Shown here piece after piece: positions 26,243-36,590 of a stretch of DNA of 64,000 bases. The DNA comes from Niallia sp. XMNu-256 (GTDB lineage Bacteria; Bacillota; Bacilli; Bacillales; Cytobacillaceae). The DNA lies in contig NZ_CP137636.1 in NCBI RefSeq assembly GCF_036670015.1, positions 226,501-290,500 on the forward strand, read 5' to 3'. The notes below the pieces were generated by a model, which was not told where the DNA came from, did not search any database, and saw only the letters and a program-made list of their open reading frames with translations. Each line of letters starts with the position of its first letter. Within the stretch, counting starts at the first letter, position 1. A program made the position numbers and the translations under genes.

Positions 26243-27223
26243 TTAATAAACATCCTGTCTTGTAAAAACAAGGAAGGAGCCAGCAAGTCCTATTAGCCAC
26301 CAAACAGCTAAGATTATAATGGAGAATTGTAATGTCATGCCTTCAACAGGTGGGGCAGTTCCATTTAAATAACCAGTTAAGTTCAAGTTCACCATAAATA
26401 AGTATTTGGCAGAATCCCAGGAAGAGACCATTGAACTTAAAATTGAACCTGAAATTAACGCAGCAAGCATAATCCCCATGCCAGCGGCTGTGCTGCGGAT
26501 TAACACTGAAATCATAAATGAAAGTGTTCCGACTACAACAGCGACAAACCAAACAAGGCCAAAGTCCATTAGGAGAAATTCCCATTGGCTAATCATCCTT
26601 ACATTCGATAAGTCTAATTCTCCATTTGCAGCAGTGAACCCTGTAATCACGGGTGCGTTCAATCCTTTATATCCGAACACTAGCCCTGAAATAAGAAAGG
26701 AGAGGACGCCTACAATGGCAACGATGAGCGAGACCGCCATAATTAAAGTAATATACTTGCTCAGGAGAATTCGCCATCGTTGGACAGGCCTTGTTAGCAG
26801 TAGTTTGATTGACCCTAATGTATGTTCCGAAGAAACTAGATCGCTAGCAATAACCATGACCAGTAATGGAATAAACATGGGTCCAGCGTTCTCAATGAAC
26901 ATTCGAACAAAAGTTGGCGCGCCTGGTTCTGCTGGATTAATGTCATGATCCAAATAATATTGTTGTTGCTGTAGTGTTATTTGAAATCTCTCACGCTGTT
27001 CATCTGACATTCGATTGGAACTCAAGCGATTCGTAAGATCGATAATTCGAGTCTGTACAGCAACCCGCCAATTAGTTGAGCCAAGCTTTTCTTGTTGTTC
27101 TAACGTTTCCTTAAATTGTGCATATGTAAATAAACCAACGAGAACGGAAACGATAATCGCGATAACAATAAATCTTCTTCGTGCCATCAGTTTCATCATT
27201 TCATTTTGTACCAGCTTAATCAT
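26243..27223 (-). CDS. ABC-2 type transporter permease
   Basis: 326 residues from the ATG at 27223, which has AGGTGGT 7 bases upstream; a GTG at 27235 is less well placed. One membrane helix (about 19-38), a long outer loop, then five further hydrophobic helices from about residue 112, the BcrB/ABC-2 layout. It overlaps the end of the ATPase gene and forms the membrane part of that exporter. Confidence 0.88.
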   Translation of the reverse strand: MIKLVQNEMMKLMARRRFIVIAIIVSVLVGLFTYAQFKETLEQQEKLGSTNWRVAVQTRIIDLTNRLSSNRMSDEQRERFQITLQQQQYYLDHDINPAEPGAPTFVRMFIENAGPMFIPLLVMVIASDLVSSEHTLGSIKLLLTRPVQRWRILLSKYITLIMAVSLIVAIVGVLSFLISGLVFGYKGLNAPVITGFTAANGELDLSNVRMISQWEFLLMDFGLVWFVAVVVGTLSFMISVLIRSTAAGMGIMLAALISGSILSSMVSSWDSAKYLFMVNLNLTGYLNGTAPPVEGMTLQFSIIILAVWWLIGLAGSFLVFTRQDVY

Positions 27224-28124
27224 GGCTCTCACCACCTGTCAGCTGTAAAAATAGTTCCTCAAGGACAAGAACTTTACGATTCATTTCAAAGATAGAAACT
27301 CCTTCTTCGATCAGTGTCTTGCTCCATTCCGCTGCTTTTTTTTCATGGTATGAAGTAATGAGGGTTTCACCATCGACGATAACATCTGTGTACCTTTCCA
27401 AAATTTGTTTACCCGTTGATAAGGGAGAAACTCGCCAAACAATCCTTTCCTGTTTAGTCAGTAAGTTTTCTACAGAATCGACTTGAATAATCTCGCCATT
27501 TTTCATAATAGCGACACGGTCGCATAGAAGTTGAATTTCACTTAACAGATGACTAGAGACGAGGACACTTAATCCTTCGCTCTCTGCCAGGTTTCGGATG
27601 AATTCACGCATCTCCCGTATCCCTGCAGGATCAAGACCATTCGTAGGCTCATCTAAAATCAAGACTTGTGGACGATTCAGCAGCGCTTGAGCAATGCCAA
27701 GTCTTTGGCGCATGCCTAGAGAATAAGTTTTTACTTTATCGTGAATTCGTTTATCAAGCCCCACAAAATCAACCGTTTCTTTTATATCCTTCTCTGTTAC
27801 GTTTTGCAGCATATTGGCAAAGTGTAAAAGGTTATTCCAACCAGACAGAAAGGGATACAGTTCTGGATTCTCAACAATGCAACCTAAATGTTGCATCGCA
27901 TTCGTAAAGTCTTTTCGCACATCGTATCCACAGATCGAAATCGTTCCTTTTGTCGGCTTTATAAGTCCTGTTAGCATCCGGATTGTTGTTGTTTTTCCAG
28001 CTCCATTTGGTCCAAGAAAGCCAAATACTTCTCCTCTTCTTAACTCAAAATTTAAGCCTTTAATAATTTCCTTCCGGCCGATAGTTTTGCGTAAATTTTT
28101 AACAGAAAGAGTTATATCATTCAT
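27216..28124 (-). CDS. ABC transporter ATP-binding protein (BcrA-like)
   Basis: 302 residues. Walker A GPNGAGKTT, signature SLGMRQRLGIAQALL, Walker B VLILDEPTNGLDP and switch SSHLLSE are all present, followed by the C-terminal extension typical of BcrA/DrrA exporter ATPases. It overlaps the SGNH hydrolase gene (8 bases) and the permease gene (8 bases), so three genes form one operon. Antibiotic or lipid export is likely; the uppP-DedA neighbours hint at an envelope role. Confidence 0.92.
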   Translation of the reverse strand: MNDITLSVKNLRKTIGRKEIIKGLNFELRRGEVFGFLGPNGAGKTTTIRMLTGLIKPTKGTISICGYDVRKDFTNAMQHLGCIVENPELYPFLSGWNNLLHFANMLQNVTEKDIKETVDFVGLDKRIHDKVKTYSLGMRQRLGIAQALLNRPQVLILDEPTNGLDPAGIREMREFIRNLAESEGLSVLVSSHLLSEIQLLCDRVAIMKNGEIIQVDSVENLLTKQERIVWRVSPLSTGKQILERYTDVIVDGETLITSYHEKKAAEWSKTLIEEGVSIFEMNRKVLVLEELFLQLTGGESHD

Positions 28125-28917
28125 TGCTTTCGACTTCCTTTTCCCAAGTAATTAGCGGGGCTAATCTTTCGCCAATTAGTTCATACCCGGCTTGGTTTGG
28201 ATGGAAATAATCCGTATATAAATAGTCGTTCACCGACAACTGAAATAAATCAAAGGTTGGAACAAACACGATGTTTTCAAACTTTCCAGTCAGAGCTTCT
28301 GTCGCATAATTCCATCCACGGACGACATCGTTCGTAACTTTTGTTGAATCCAGCTCAATAAATGGATTATAAAGACCAAGTATAAAAATCGTTGCTTGTT
28401 CATTATGAGTCCGAATCGTTGAGAAAATTTGTTCGAGGTTTTGTATATATTGATCCTGCAGCCCTTTAATTTTTTCAACGTTTAAATCGACAAGAGTGTC
28501 TCCGCCTTGGAAAAGGTCATTACCTCCAATTGTCATTAAAATAACATCTGCTTGTTGTATTTGATCTACGACATTTTTTTCACTTAGTTGCTGGAGTAAT
28601 TGGGTGGATGTTTGGCCGTTAATGCCCAGGTTTTGGACGAACACATTGTCTAGTTCCTCTTTTAATTGCTTAGTTACAAGACCAACATAACCTTCTCCTG
28701 TTTCATCCCCAGTACCTCTTGTCAAGGAATCTCCTAGAGCCAAGACTGTTAAATCTAAATTTTCCTTTTGCTCCAATTCAGATGCCGACTGATTTTCTTC
28801 AATCCCTTCAGCCTGTCCAAAACTGGAGTCCTGAATCGTCCAAGCAAATCCAAACAGCCACAAAAAAGAGAGCAAAACTGCGATGATGGTTGTAATTCGC
28901 ACGGCCGTATTTTTCAA
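28117..28917 (-). CDS. SGNH/GDSL hydrolase, membrane-anchored
   Basis: 266 residues from a TTG with AAGGAGATGA upstream. An N-terminal hydrophobic segment (about 8-27) acts as signal or anchor. SGNH blocks: I, LALGDSLTRGTGD (Ser nucleophile); II and III, NLGINGQT and TIGGNDLF; V, TDYFHPNQAGYEL (Asp/His). Probably an extracytoplasmic esterase or lipase; B. subtilis YpmR is the relative I recall. First gene of the ABC exporter operon. Confidence 0.9.
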   Translation of the reverse strand: MKNTAVRITTIIAVLLSFLWLFGFAWTIQDSSFGQAEGIEENQSASELEQKENLDLTVLALGDSLTRGTGDETGEGYVGLVTKQLKEELDNVFVQNLGINGQTSTQLLQQLSEKNVVDQIQQADVILMTIGGNDLFQGGDTLVDLNVEKIKGLQDQYIQNLEQIFSTIRTHNEQATIFILGLYNPFIELDSTKVTNDVVRGWNYATEALTGKFENIVFVPTFDLFQLSVNDYLYTDYFHPNQAGYELIGERLAPLITWEKEVESNE

Positions 28918-29096
28918 ACAATCATCTCCTTGAAATCATATATAGTCGAGTCTACTATATCCAATTTAATTATTTCTATTGTTCATTAAGATTAGACTAG
29001 TTTAAATAAGGAATTTAGAAAAGGAGTACATGGTGTGGGAGTCTGCGTGAGATTATAGTTATTGTAACAAAGTAATTAACCAGTTGTACATAAAAA

Positions 29097-29122
29097 ATGA
29101 ACCTCTCAAGAGAGAGGTTCAT
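29097..29122 (-). terminator. Terminator after ilvD
   Basis: A perfect 11-bp stem ATGAACCTCTC (29097-29107) with GAGAGGTTCAT (29112-29122). The bottom strand continues into TTTTTT. Confidence 0.85.
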
Positions 29123-29129
29123 TCCAATA

Positions 29130-30809
29130 TTAGATTTTCATTACTCCGCCTGAACTTGCATTCGTTACAAGTTTAGAATAACGAGCTAAGTAACCTTTTT
29201 TCACTTTCGGTTCAAAGCCTTTCCAATTTGCCTTACGTTTTTCCATTTCTTCATCAGAAACTTCAAGGGTAATCTTACGGTTGTTCATATCTAATTCAAT
29301 GATATCACCGTCTTGAACGAATGCGATTGGACCGCCTTCAGCCGCTTCAGGAGAGATATGGCCAATTGAAATTCCGCGAGAGGCACCTGAGAAACGACCA
29401 TCTGTAATTAATCCAACTTTAGCACCTAAGCCACGACCAACAATTTGTGAAGTTGGAGCAAGCATTTCTGGCATTCCCGGACCGCCTTTAGGACCTTCAT
29501 AACGGATAACGACAACATGTCCTTCTTCAACTTTACCAGTGATAATTCCAGAAAGAGCATCTTCTTGAGAATCAAAGCAGATTGCTGGTCCTCTGTGGTA
29601 ACCACCAACTGATTCATCAACGGCACCGACTTTAATAATTGAACCTTGAGGAGCGAGATTTCCAAATAATACAGCTAGTCCTCCACGCTCATCGTGTGGA
29701 TTATCTAATGGACGGATGACATCTGTGTCCTGAATTTCAGCGCCTTCAACATTTTCGCGTAATGTTTTACCTGATACAGTTAAGCAGTCTCCATGCATAG
29801 CACCTGGCTTTTTCAATACCTCATTAATGATCGCACTTACGCCACCGGCTCTATGAACATCTTCAATGTGATAGTCTGAAGCAGGAGCGATTTTTGCAAG
29901 ATGTGGTACGCGTTCTGCTACTTCATTGATACGTTCGATCGGGTAATCAATTTCAGCTTCATTTGCTAATGCAAGAGTGTGAAGAACCGTGTTTGTTGAA
30001 CCACCCATAGCCATGTCCAATGCAAATGCATTATCGATTGCATCAATTGTTACGATATCACGAGGCTTAATATCTTTTTTAATAAGCTCCATCAATTGTT
30101 TTGCTGATTTTTTCACAAATTCACGACGCTCTGGTGCAACTGCTAGAATCGTACCGTTGCCTGGTAGTGCTAGTCCTAATCCCTCTGCTAAACAGTTCAT
30201 AGAGTTTGCTGTAAACATACCAGAACATGATCCACATGTTGGGCAGGCAACTTGTTCGATTTCTTGTAATCTTTCAGCTGAAATGTTACCAGCTTGATAG
30301 GCTCCCACGCCTTCAAAAACGGAAGTTAAGTCAAGTGCGTTACCTGCAGCATCAGTACCAGCCATCATTGGGCCACCGCTGACAAATATTGTAGGAATAT
30401 TCACACGAAGGGCCGCCATCATCATTCCAGGTGTAATTTTGTCACAGTTTGGAATACATACCATTCCATCAAACCAGTGTGCTGAAACAACTGTTTCAAT
30501 TGAATCAGCAATAATTTCACGGCTTGGTAATGAGTAGCGCATACCGATATGGCCCATTGCAATTCCATCATCTACACCAATTGTATTAAATTCGAAAGGT
30601 ACGCCACCCGCTTCACGGATTGCTTCTTTCACGATTTTTCCAAATTCTTGTAGGTGAACGTGTCCTGGAACAATATCAATATATGAGTTACAAACCGCGA
30701 TAAACGGTTTACCGAAATCCTCCTCTTTAACGCCGGCTGCTCGAAGCAAACTACGATGCGGCGCACGATCGACACCTTGGGTGATCATACTACTACGTAA
30801 TTCTGTCAA
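29130..30809 (-). CDS. ilvD: Dihydroxy-acid dehydratase
   Basis: 559 residues from a TTG at 30809 preceded by GAGGGA. This start gives [12 protein letters not shown], matching the B. subtilis N terminus, while the longer frame from 30836 adds nine unmatched residues. Cluster ligands are in [17 protein letters not shown] and [11 protein letters not shown]. It dehydrates 2,3-dihydroxy-acids to 2-oxoacids in valine, leucine and isoleucine synthesis. It stands alone, outside the ilv-leu operon. A dubious CodY-like match (four mismatches) lies just upstream. Confidence 0.96.
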   Translation of the reverse strand: MTELRSSMITQGVDRAPHRSLLRAAGVKEEDFGKPFIAVCNSYIDIVPGHVHLQEFGKIVKEAIREAGGVPFEFNTIGVDDGIAMGHIGMRYSLPSREIIADSIETVVSAHWFDGMVCIPNCDKITPGMMMAALRVNIPTIFVSGGPMMAGTDAAGNALDLTSVFEGVGAYQAGNISAERLQEIEQVACPTCGSCSGMFTANSMNCLAEGLGLALPGNGTILAVAPERREFVKKSAKQLMELIKKDIKPRDIVTIDAIDNAFALDMAMGGSTNTVLHTLALANEAEIDYPIERINEVAERVPHLAKIAPASDYHIEDVHRAGGVSAIINEVLKKPGAMHGDCLTVSGKTLRENVEGAEIQDTDVIRPLDNPHDERGGLAVLFGNLAPQGSIIKVGAVDESVGGYHRGPAICFDSQEDALSGIITGKVEEGHVVVIRYEGPKGGPGMPEMLAPTSQIVGRGLGAKVGLITDGRFSGASRGISIGHISPEAAEGGPIAFVQDGDIIELDMNNRKITLEVSDEEMEKRKANWKGFEPKVKKGYLARYSKLVTNASSGGVMKI

Positions 30810-30999
30810 TCTAATTCCCTCGCTTTCTTTTAACAAAAAAATTCTAAGTGAATTTTTGAACTTTTAATTATTTTAGCACTAGATATAAAAATTTGGTAGG
30901 TTTTTTGATTGGTAGAAAGTGGGGAGATCCATTTTTGAGTAGATATATAGATAAAATAATGATTATATTAGGGTAAACAAGGCTTTTAGAGGTTTTTCT

Positions 31000-31599
31000 C
31001 TAAAAGCTTTGTTTTTTCCGGGTACGGGAAACATAGGGATTCCCTTCAATGAAAAAACGCCATGGGTAATCTTTGGCTTCACCAGTATTTTCAATGCCTA
31101 TTCTAGGGCTTGTAGAAATATCTGCTGGAATGATTCCAGAAGCAATATAAAGCGGCGGAGTTATGAATGAATGTCCGTAATCTTCCATTGTAATACCAAG
31201 GGCTTTTGAAAGTTTTCCAGGACCGTTCGTTAAATTTATTAGATTGGGTAAATTACGCCTTCTTTGCATTAAATCAATTCCAACTTTTGGTTCAATTGCT
31301 CTAATGAGGACCGCTTCCGGCTTTTCAATTGCACCGCTGACTACGTTGACTAATGTATGGGTATGCATTTGGTATGTATAGACAAGACCAGGCTCATGAA
31401 ACATAATTTCCGTTCGTTTCGTCCTCCGGTTCCCAAAACTATGGGCTGCCCGATCCTCCGGTCCCATATAGGCCTCAGTTTCAACTATATAACCTGCAGC
31501 AGTACCTTCATCTGTTTCTTTAACAAGAAGACAACCTAATAGACTTTTAGCCAGTTCCAATGTTGACTTTTGATAAAAGTTAAGTGGTAATGGTTTCAT
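31000..31599 (-). CDS. DNA-3-methyladenine glycosylase (AAG/MPG family)
   Basis: 199 residues from the ATG at 31599 (GGGAGTG upstream); a longer open frame to 31815 runs into the RND gene and is rejected. AAG motifs: LLGCLLV, YIVETEAYMGPEDRAAHS with the catalytic Glu, RTEIMFHEPGLVYTY, and NGPGKLSKALGI. It excises alkylated purines in base excision repair. The stop codon lies inside a hairpin (30981-31010) that may serve as terminator. Confidence 0.92.
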   Translation of the reverse strand: MKPLPLNFYQKSTLELAKSLLGCLLVKETDEGTAAGYIVETEAYMGPEDRAAHSFGNRRTKRTEIMFHEPGLVYTYQMHTHTLVNVVSGAIEKPEAVLIRAIEPKVGIDLMQRRRNLPNLINLTNGPGKLSKALGITMEDYGHSFITPPLYIASGIIPADISTSPRIGIENTGEAKDYPWRFFIEGNPYVSRTRKKQSF

Positions 31600-31693
31600 A
31601 TCTAGACACTCCCAAAAAGTTGTTTTACCTAGTTTAACAAAGAACATAATTGTATCAAAGTGAGGAAGGGGATTCATATGTTTGTTCAAAATG

Positions 31694-31722
31694 AAAAAAA
31701 ACGAGCCGAAGCCCGTTTTTTT
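31694..31722 (-). terminator. Terminator after the RND efflux gene
   Basis: On the bottom strand a GC-rich stem (ACGGGC, TTCG loop, GCTCGT) is followed by a run of T residues, two bases after the RND stop codon. Confidence 0.85.
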
Positions 31723-31723
31723 G

Positions 31724-34700
31724 CTACATCGTAATTTCATTTTCAATATTTGCAGCCATTCGTTGCTTTTTCGACTTCCTGAAATACAGCAGTTCATAAA
31801 CACAAGGAATAACAATTAAGGTTAACATTGTTGCCATTGCCAAACCACCAATGACAACGATCGCTAGACTTTGTGAGACGAGGCTACCGGTTTCTGTTTG
31901 TTTAAGTAAAAGCGGGAGCATTGCACATATGGTTGCAATAGCTGTCATAAGGATTGGCCTTAATCTTGTCGCTGCTGCCTCAACAATCGCATCACGAATA
32001 ATCATTTTTTGTTCATTCTGTCTGACGCGGTCTAATAAAACAATTGCATTAGTAACAACAATACCGATTAGCATTAATGCACCTAGCAGGGCTGTAATAT
32101 CGACTGAAATTCTGCTAATTACAATTCCTAAGATCGCTCCGATTGCTGCGAGTGGGAGGGAGCAAATAATTGCAATGGGTGCTCTTATGGATTTGAATGT
32201 AATGACCATGATTAAAAAGACAACCCCAATCGAGACGAGCATGATTAAGAATAAGTCGGTAAAATCTTCAGCCTGTTGGGTGCTTGCTCCTCCGATCGCT
32301 ACTTCAATATCTTTGGGAATATCGATCCCTTTATTATTAGCCTGATCACCAAATATAGCTGCATTTACCTTCGTAGTTATTTCGGAAAGCTTTACAGGAT
32401 CAACGGATGCCGTTACCTGAAGATAAGGTTCTCCATCTTTATGAAATTGGGTTGTAGAACGGCTTTCGCTCTCAAGTGTGGCAACCTGTGAAACAGGAAC
32501 CATTCCCGTATCGGTCATTACAGGAATATTTTTAATATCCTCCGGTGTTTTTGTATCTAGTACTGGTTCTAAGATAACTGGTGTTTGTCGGTCATTCAGG
32601 TTGACGGTACCAATTGGGGTTTTATTTAACATAACAGCTAACTGTCCAGCCACTTGTTCAGTATTTCCTTTTGTCGGATCAACTACTAAAGAATAGACGG
32701 TTTTCTTTTCATCCTGGTTTGTCGTAACCTTTTCAACACCATCAATCTCTACAACCTTTTCTTTAATTGTACCCGCTACTTCTTCAAGTTTAGCAAGATC
32801 ATCACCAATAACGTCAATCGTAATGTTCGTACTTGAACCACCCATCATGAACGAAGCAGCTGTTACTTCTAATGTAGCATCAGAATATTGATCTTTTTTC
32901 TTCTCGATTTCTTCAATGACCTTATCTGTATCCTTTTTGTTACTTAGTAAAATACTGAAGCTTGCTTCTGTCGGCGATCCAACCCACCCGTATTGCGCAG
33001 CTTCTGAAGGAGAACCAACCTGCATGAAGAGATCTTTCACCTCATCCATATCGCTAATAGAAGCTTCAAGTTCGATTGCATTTTCTTTTACGGTTTCAAT
33101 AGGTGTTTCGTTTGGATAACTTAGTGTAGCTACCACATAGTCAGCGGAAGAATTGTCAACTGCACCCTTTGGAATTGCGAAGTAGGTTACAATCGATCCA
33201 GCAAAAAGTAAAATCGAAATCGTGAATACAATCCATTTATGGTTTAAAGACCAAGTCACCATTTTAGGAAAACGGACCGCTGGTTTAGGTTCGCCCAGTT
33301 TTGTGTTTTTCAGTAACCCTGCACTCATTAGTGGAACAACAGTTAGAGCAACAAGTAAAGATGCAAGCAATGAGTAAGTAACTGTTAAAGCAAATGGTAA
33401 AAGAAATTCCTGTAAGCCACCATTTAATAAACTCATTGGTAAAAAGACGGCAACCGTTGTTAAAGTGGAGGCTGTAATCGCTACACCGACTTGTTTTGTG
33501 GCATCAATGATCATTCCTACTGAAAGCTTCTCTTTTTGCATTTTACGGAAGATGTTTTCAATAACAACGATTGAATCATCAACAAGACGACCGACAGCTA
33601 CGGCTACTCCACCTAGTGTTAAAATGTTCAAAGTGACTCCAGACAGCGATAATAAGAATAATGTTAAGCAAAGTGAAAGTGGTATAGAAATAATGGTAAT
33701 AAAGGTAGACCGTATATTTCGTAAAAACAGCATAATGACAATGGTTGCGAAAAAGGCGCCAAGAAGCACTTCTTTAATCATGGTGTGGACTGAATTCTCT
33801 ACTAGATCGGCAGAGGAAACATAAATAGTTGATTCTTGTAGATCGTATTTCTCGTTGATTTCATCAGTTAGCCGTTCTACTTCTTTACTCACGTCTACAG
33901 CATTTGAATTACTGTCCTTCGTAATGCTGATATCTAAACCTTCTTTTCCATTAAAACGGCTAATGAAATTAGCATCACTTGTTTCTTCGACAGATGCAAT
34001 ATCTCCAAGTTTCACATCAGGGGCAATCGTAAGACTCTTTAAAGCATCAATGCTAGATAAGTCCCCAATCACTTTGATATTACTTGTTTTTCCATCAATC
34101 ACTTTTTCGCCAATAGCTAAGGCAGTATTTTGTCCTTGTAATACACTCATAATAGTTTGAAGAGGAACTTGTTTTTCTGCTAATTCATCATTATTAATTT
34201 TTACAGAAACAACAGAATCTGTAGCCCCGTATATATCAACGTTTGCTACCCCCTTGATATCATCATATAAAGGCTTAATTGTTTCTTGCATAAATTCTAT
34301 ATTTTCGGTTGTTAATCCATCGGAGAAAGTGACCGCAATGTTTGCGATCGGAATCATAGAAGTATTAAGTTGAGAAACGATCGGTTTGGATATGTATTGC
34401 GGCAGGTTGGTAGAATTTAGAGCTTCTTGTACGTCTAATTTTGCTTGTTTCATATCAGAGCCGGCTTCAAAGAATAAATCCACCTTTGAAAAACCATCAC
34501 CTGTTGTAGAAATAACAGATGTTTTTCCGTCAATCCCTGCAACAGCCCTTTCAATAGGTTCGGTAACTTCATTTTCCATTGTCTTTGAGTCTGTGCCTTG
34601 TCCCATGGAAATAATCGTAACCTGAGGGTTATCAGCACTAGGCAAAAATTCCATCGGGAGTCTAAAATAGCTGACAACACCAATAACTAAAATTAGAATC

Positions 34701-34756
34701 GTCATTAATGAAACTGCGGCTTTATTACTAAAAGCCCATTTTGTAAAAAATGACAT
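31724..34756 (-). CDS. RND efflux pump, HAE1/AcrB family
   Basis: 1,010 residues from the ATG at 34756 (GGAAGGGG upstream); an extra 18 codons to 34810 lack a ribosome binding site. Complete architecture: TM1 (FFTKWAFSNKAAVSLMTILI), porter domain, membrane block with GRLVDDSIVVIENIFRKM, second porter, and C-terminal block with VTNAIVLLDRV and AATRLRPILMTA. As a Gram-positive RND pump it works without an outer-membrane channel. It is homologous to the truncated RND gene at the window start. Confidence 0.94.
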   Translation of the reverse strand: MSFFTKWAFSNKAAVSLMTILILVIGVVSYFRLPMEFLPSADNPQVTIISMGQGTDSKTMENEVTEPIERAVAGIDGKTSVISTTGDGFSKVDLFFEAGSDMKQAKLDVQEALNSTNLPQYISKPIVSQLNTSMIPIANIAVTFSDGLTTENIEFMQETIKPLYDDIKGVANVDIYGATDSVVSVKINNDELAEKQVPLQTIMSVLQGQNTALAIGEKVIDGKTSNIKVIGDLSSIDALKSLTIAPDVKLGDIASVEETSDANFISRFNGKEGLDISITKDSNSNAVDVSKEVERLTDEINEKYDLQESTIYVSSADLVENSVHTMIKEVLLGAFFATIVIMLFLRNIRSTFITIISIPLSLCLTLFLLSLSGVTLNILTLGGVAVAVGRLVDDSIVVIENIFRKMQKEKLSVGMIIDATKQVGVAITASTLTTVAVFLPMSLLNGGLQEFLLPFALTVTYSLLASLLVALTVVPLMSAGLLKNTKLGEPKPAVRFPKMVTWSLNHKWIVFTISILLFAGSIVTYFAIPKGAVDNSSADYVVATLSYPNETPIETVKENAIELEASISDMDEVKDLFMQVGSPSEAAQYGWVGSPTEASFSILLSNKKDTDKVIEEIEKKKDQYSDATLEVTAASFMMGGSSTNITIDVIGDDLAKLEEVAGTIKEKVVEIDGVEKVTTNQDEKKTVYSLVVDPTKGNTEQVAGQLAVMLNKTPIGTVNLNDRQTPVILEPVLDTKTPEDIKNIPVMTDTGMVPVSQVATLESESRSTTQFHKDGEPYLQVTASVDPVKLSEITTKVNAAIFGDQANNKGIDIPKDIEVAIGGASTQQAEDFTDLFLIMLVSIGVVFLIMVITFKSIRAPIAIICSLPLAAIGAILGIVISRISVDITALLGALMLIGIVVTNAIVLLDRVRQNEQKMIIRDAIVEAAATRLRPILMTAIATICAMLPLLLKQTETGSLVSQSLAIVVIGGLAMATMLTLIVIPCVYELLYFRKSKKQRMAANIENEITM

Positions 34757-35088
34757 GAACAAATCCCCTTCCTTAGCACTAATTGAACACTGCTTAAAAT
34801 CATAGCACAACTTAACGGAGAATTTTGTAATTATTTGACTTAATTTAAATTTTACAAATATTTAAAAATACAAATATAAAAAGTGTTTTATCCCTTCCTT
34901 TACTAGATCCATTCTAAATTCAATTCGGCTTTTCAGAAATGAACTTAAAGCGTATTTAATGTGAGACTTAAGGCTGATAAGGAAAAGAATAAAAGCAATC
35001 GAAAGTGTAATTAACAAATAATTTACAAAAATATCCACAATGAGATTGAAAGGGAGAATAGCCTTCCGTACAATGGTTATAGATCTAA
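34757..35088. other. Intergenic stretch, no gene seen
   Basis: AT-rich sequence holding the RND promoter on the bottom strand. Short open frames at 34862-35116 lack ribosome binding sites. I see no terminator, riboswitch or operator I can support. Confidence 0.4.
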
Positions 35089-35308
35089 CTTCATTCAGCA
35101 GAGCTTTTTGTACCAATAATTACGACAGGTATAGAAGGACCCACTTCTATAAGAGGGGCTCAGCTTGGCTGAATAAGTTAAACCTCCTGAGAATGCCGCG
35201 GCTCTATTTAGGAATTTATCAGGCGAGCATGAAAGAGTCTGGTGCGAATTCGGCAGGCGAATTCAGAGGGGTGAACGCCCTCATTGGTGGAAGTTTCACT
35301 TTATAATA
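35089..35308 (+). repeat. Dispersed structured repeat element, copy 2
   Basis: The start CTTCATTCAGCA (35089) pairs with GCTGAATAAG downstream, followed by CCTCCTGAGAATGCC. The end is GGAAGTTTCACTTTAT. Both ends match the element at 53641-53980; the middle differs. It lies on the same strand as, and just ahead of, the AIM24-like gene, so it would be in that gene's 5' leader if transcribed. Confidence 0.6.
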
Positions 35309-35335
35309 GGTTGAATCGAAACGGAGGAAAACCAT

Positions 35336-36127
35336 ATGAATAATCATGAAATTGATTACAAGATTCATGGAGACGACATGCAGTTTGTTGAAGTGGAATT
35401 AGATCCAGGCGAGACCGTCATTGCAGAGGCTGGCGGGTTGATGATGATGGAAGACGGTATTAAAATGGAAACGGTCTTTGGGGATGGCTCCAATGCTAGT
35501 GGCGGATTTATGGGTAAGCTTATTAGCGCCGGGAAAAGAGTGGTTACAGGTGAAAGTCTGTTTATGACGACTTTTACAAATGAAGACCACAGTAGCAAAA
35601 AGCACGTATCCTTTGCCTCACCATACCCAGGAAAAATCATCCCGATGGATTTAAGTGAGCTCGATGGGAAAATTATTTGTCAGAAAGATGCATTTCTTGC
35701 AGCAGCCAAGGGAGTATCGGTTGGAATTGAGTTTCAACGAAAAGTTGGAGTGGGTTTCTTTGGTGGTGAGGGCTTTATTATGCAAAAGCTTGAAGGGGAC
35801 GGTCTATCCTTTGTTCATGCAGGCGGAACAATTATTAAAAAAGACCTTTCACCAGGAGAAGTTCTTCGTGTAGATACGGGATGCTTAGTTGCAATGACAA
35901 GTGACGTAAACTATAATATCGAAATGGTTAAAGGGATTAAAACTGCTTTATTTGGTGGAGAAGGGCTGTTTTTTGCGACACTCCGCGGCCCGGGTTCCGT
36001 TTGGGTTCAATCGCTGCCATTTAGCCGATTAGCAAGCCGTGTGTTTGCTGCTGCTCCACAAGGGGGAGGGTCCTCAAAAGGTGAGGGCGGGATCGGTGGT
36101 TTCTTTAATATGTTTAGTAATGATTGA
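35336..36127 (+). CDS. AIM24 / TIGR00266 family protein
   Basis: 263 residues, CGGAGGA upstream of the ATG. It shows the AIM24-type repeated beta pattern: [35 protein letters not shown] and a Gly-rich [17 protein letters not shown], ending in a Gly/Ser tail ([16 protein letters not shown]). The family is conserved but its biochemical role in bacteria is unclear. Monocistronic, with a repeat element in its leader. Confidence 0.88.
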   Translation: MNNHEIDYKIHGDDMQFVEVELDPGETVIAEAGGLMMMEDGIKMETVFGDGSNASGGFMGKLISAGKRVVTGESLFMTTFTNEDHSSKKHVSFASPYPGKIIPMDLSELDGKIICQKDAFLAAAKGVSVGIEFQRKVGVGFFGGEGFIMQKLEGDGLSFVHAGGTIIKKDLSPGEVLRVDTGCLVAMTSDVNYNIEMVKGIKTALFGGEGLFFATLRGPGSVWVQSLPFSRLASRVFAAAPQGGGSSKGEGGIGGFFNMFSND

Positions 36128-36147
36128 GTAACATTATATAATAGAAG

Positions 36148-36183
36148 AAAAAGGATGTACGGCCAAGCCCACACATCCTTTTT
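36148..36183. terminator. Bidirectional terminator, AIM24 gene and arsR
   Basis: Stem AAAAAGGATGT (36148-36158) with ACATCCTTTTT (36173-36183) between convergent genes. Confidence 0.85.
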
Positions 36184-36185
36184 CT

Positions 36186-36548
36186 TTAAGACAATTCATC
36201 TGTTGTTTCTTTCACATCATCTTCATCATCTTGGAACTTATCTAGTATTTCAATGGTGTCGATAAGATGGTTGTTAAATATCTGTTTCGCAACAGCAAGC
36301 AAATCAATAATTAATGGATCACGTAAAGAATAAATGACACGATTTCCATTTTTAGTACCAACAACAATATTTTTATTTCTTAATACCATTAATTGTTGAG
36401 AAACAGTAGACCCTTCACTGCCTATTGCATTTTGAATTTCATTAACACCAAATTCACCTTGTGTCAGTACTTCTAATATTTTAATTCTCAGTGGATGGGC
36501 AAGAGCTTTGAAAAATTCTGCTTTAAATTGTTGCAATTCCAGATTCAT
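36186..36548 (-). CDS. ArsR-family regulator, partner of SulP transporter
   Basis: 120 residues. Winged helix: FFKALAHPLRIKILEVL, then SEGSTVSQQLMVLRNKNIV and wing KNGNRVIYSL. The protein has no cysteine, so a thiol-based metal or persulfide switch is excluded. A Glu/Asp-rich C-terminal tail follows. It is the second gene of a sulP-arsR operon, 42 bases after the SulP stop, and the AT-rich triple repeat upstream of sulP is the likely operator. Confidence 0.9.
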   Translation of the reverse strand: MNLELQQFKAEFFKALAHPLRIKILEVLTQGEFGVNEIQNAIGSEGSTVSQQLMVLRNKNIVVGTKNGNRVIYSLRDPLIIDLLAVAKQIFNNHLIDTIEILDKFQDDEDDVKETTDELS

Positions 36549-36590
36549 ATATCCAACTCCTTAAGAGATGGACGTCTAATATTGAACGTC

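Noticed and set aside
30830-30880. CodY box upstream of ilvD
   Set aside because: The best match has four mismatches in very AT-rich sequence, too weak to list as a site.
31600-31815. N-terminal extension of the 3-methyladenine glycosylase
   Set aside because: It runs through the RND terminator and into the RND gene; the family start and ribosome binding site are at 31599.
31851-34625. Long top-strand open frames within the RND gene
   Set aside because: They are antisense shadows of a well-supported coding region.
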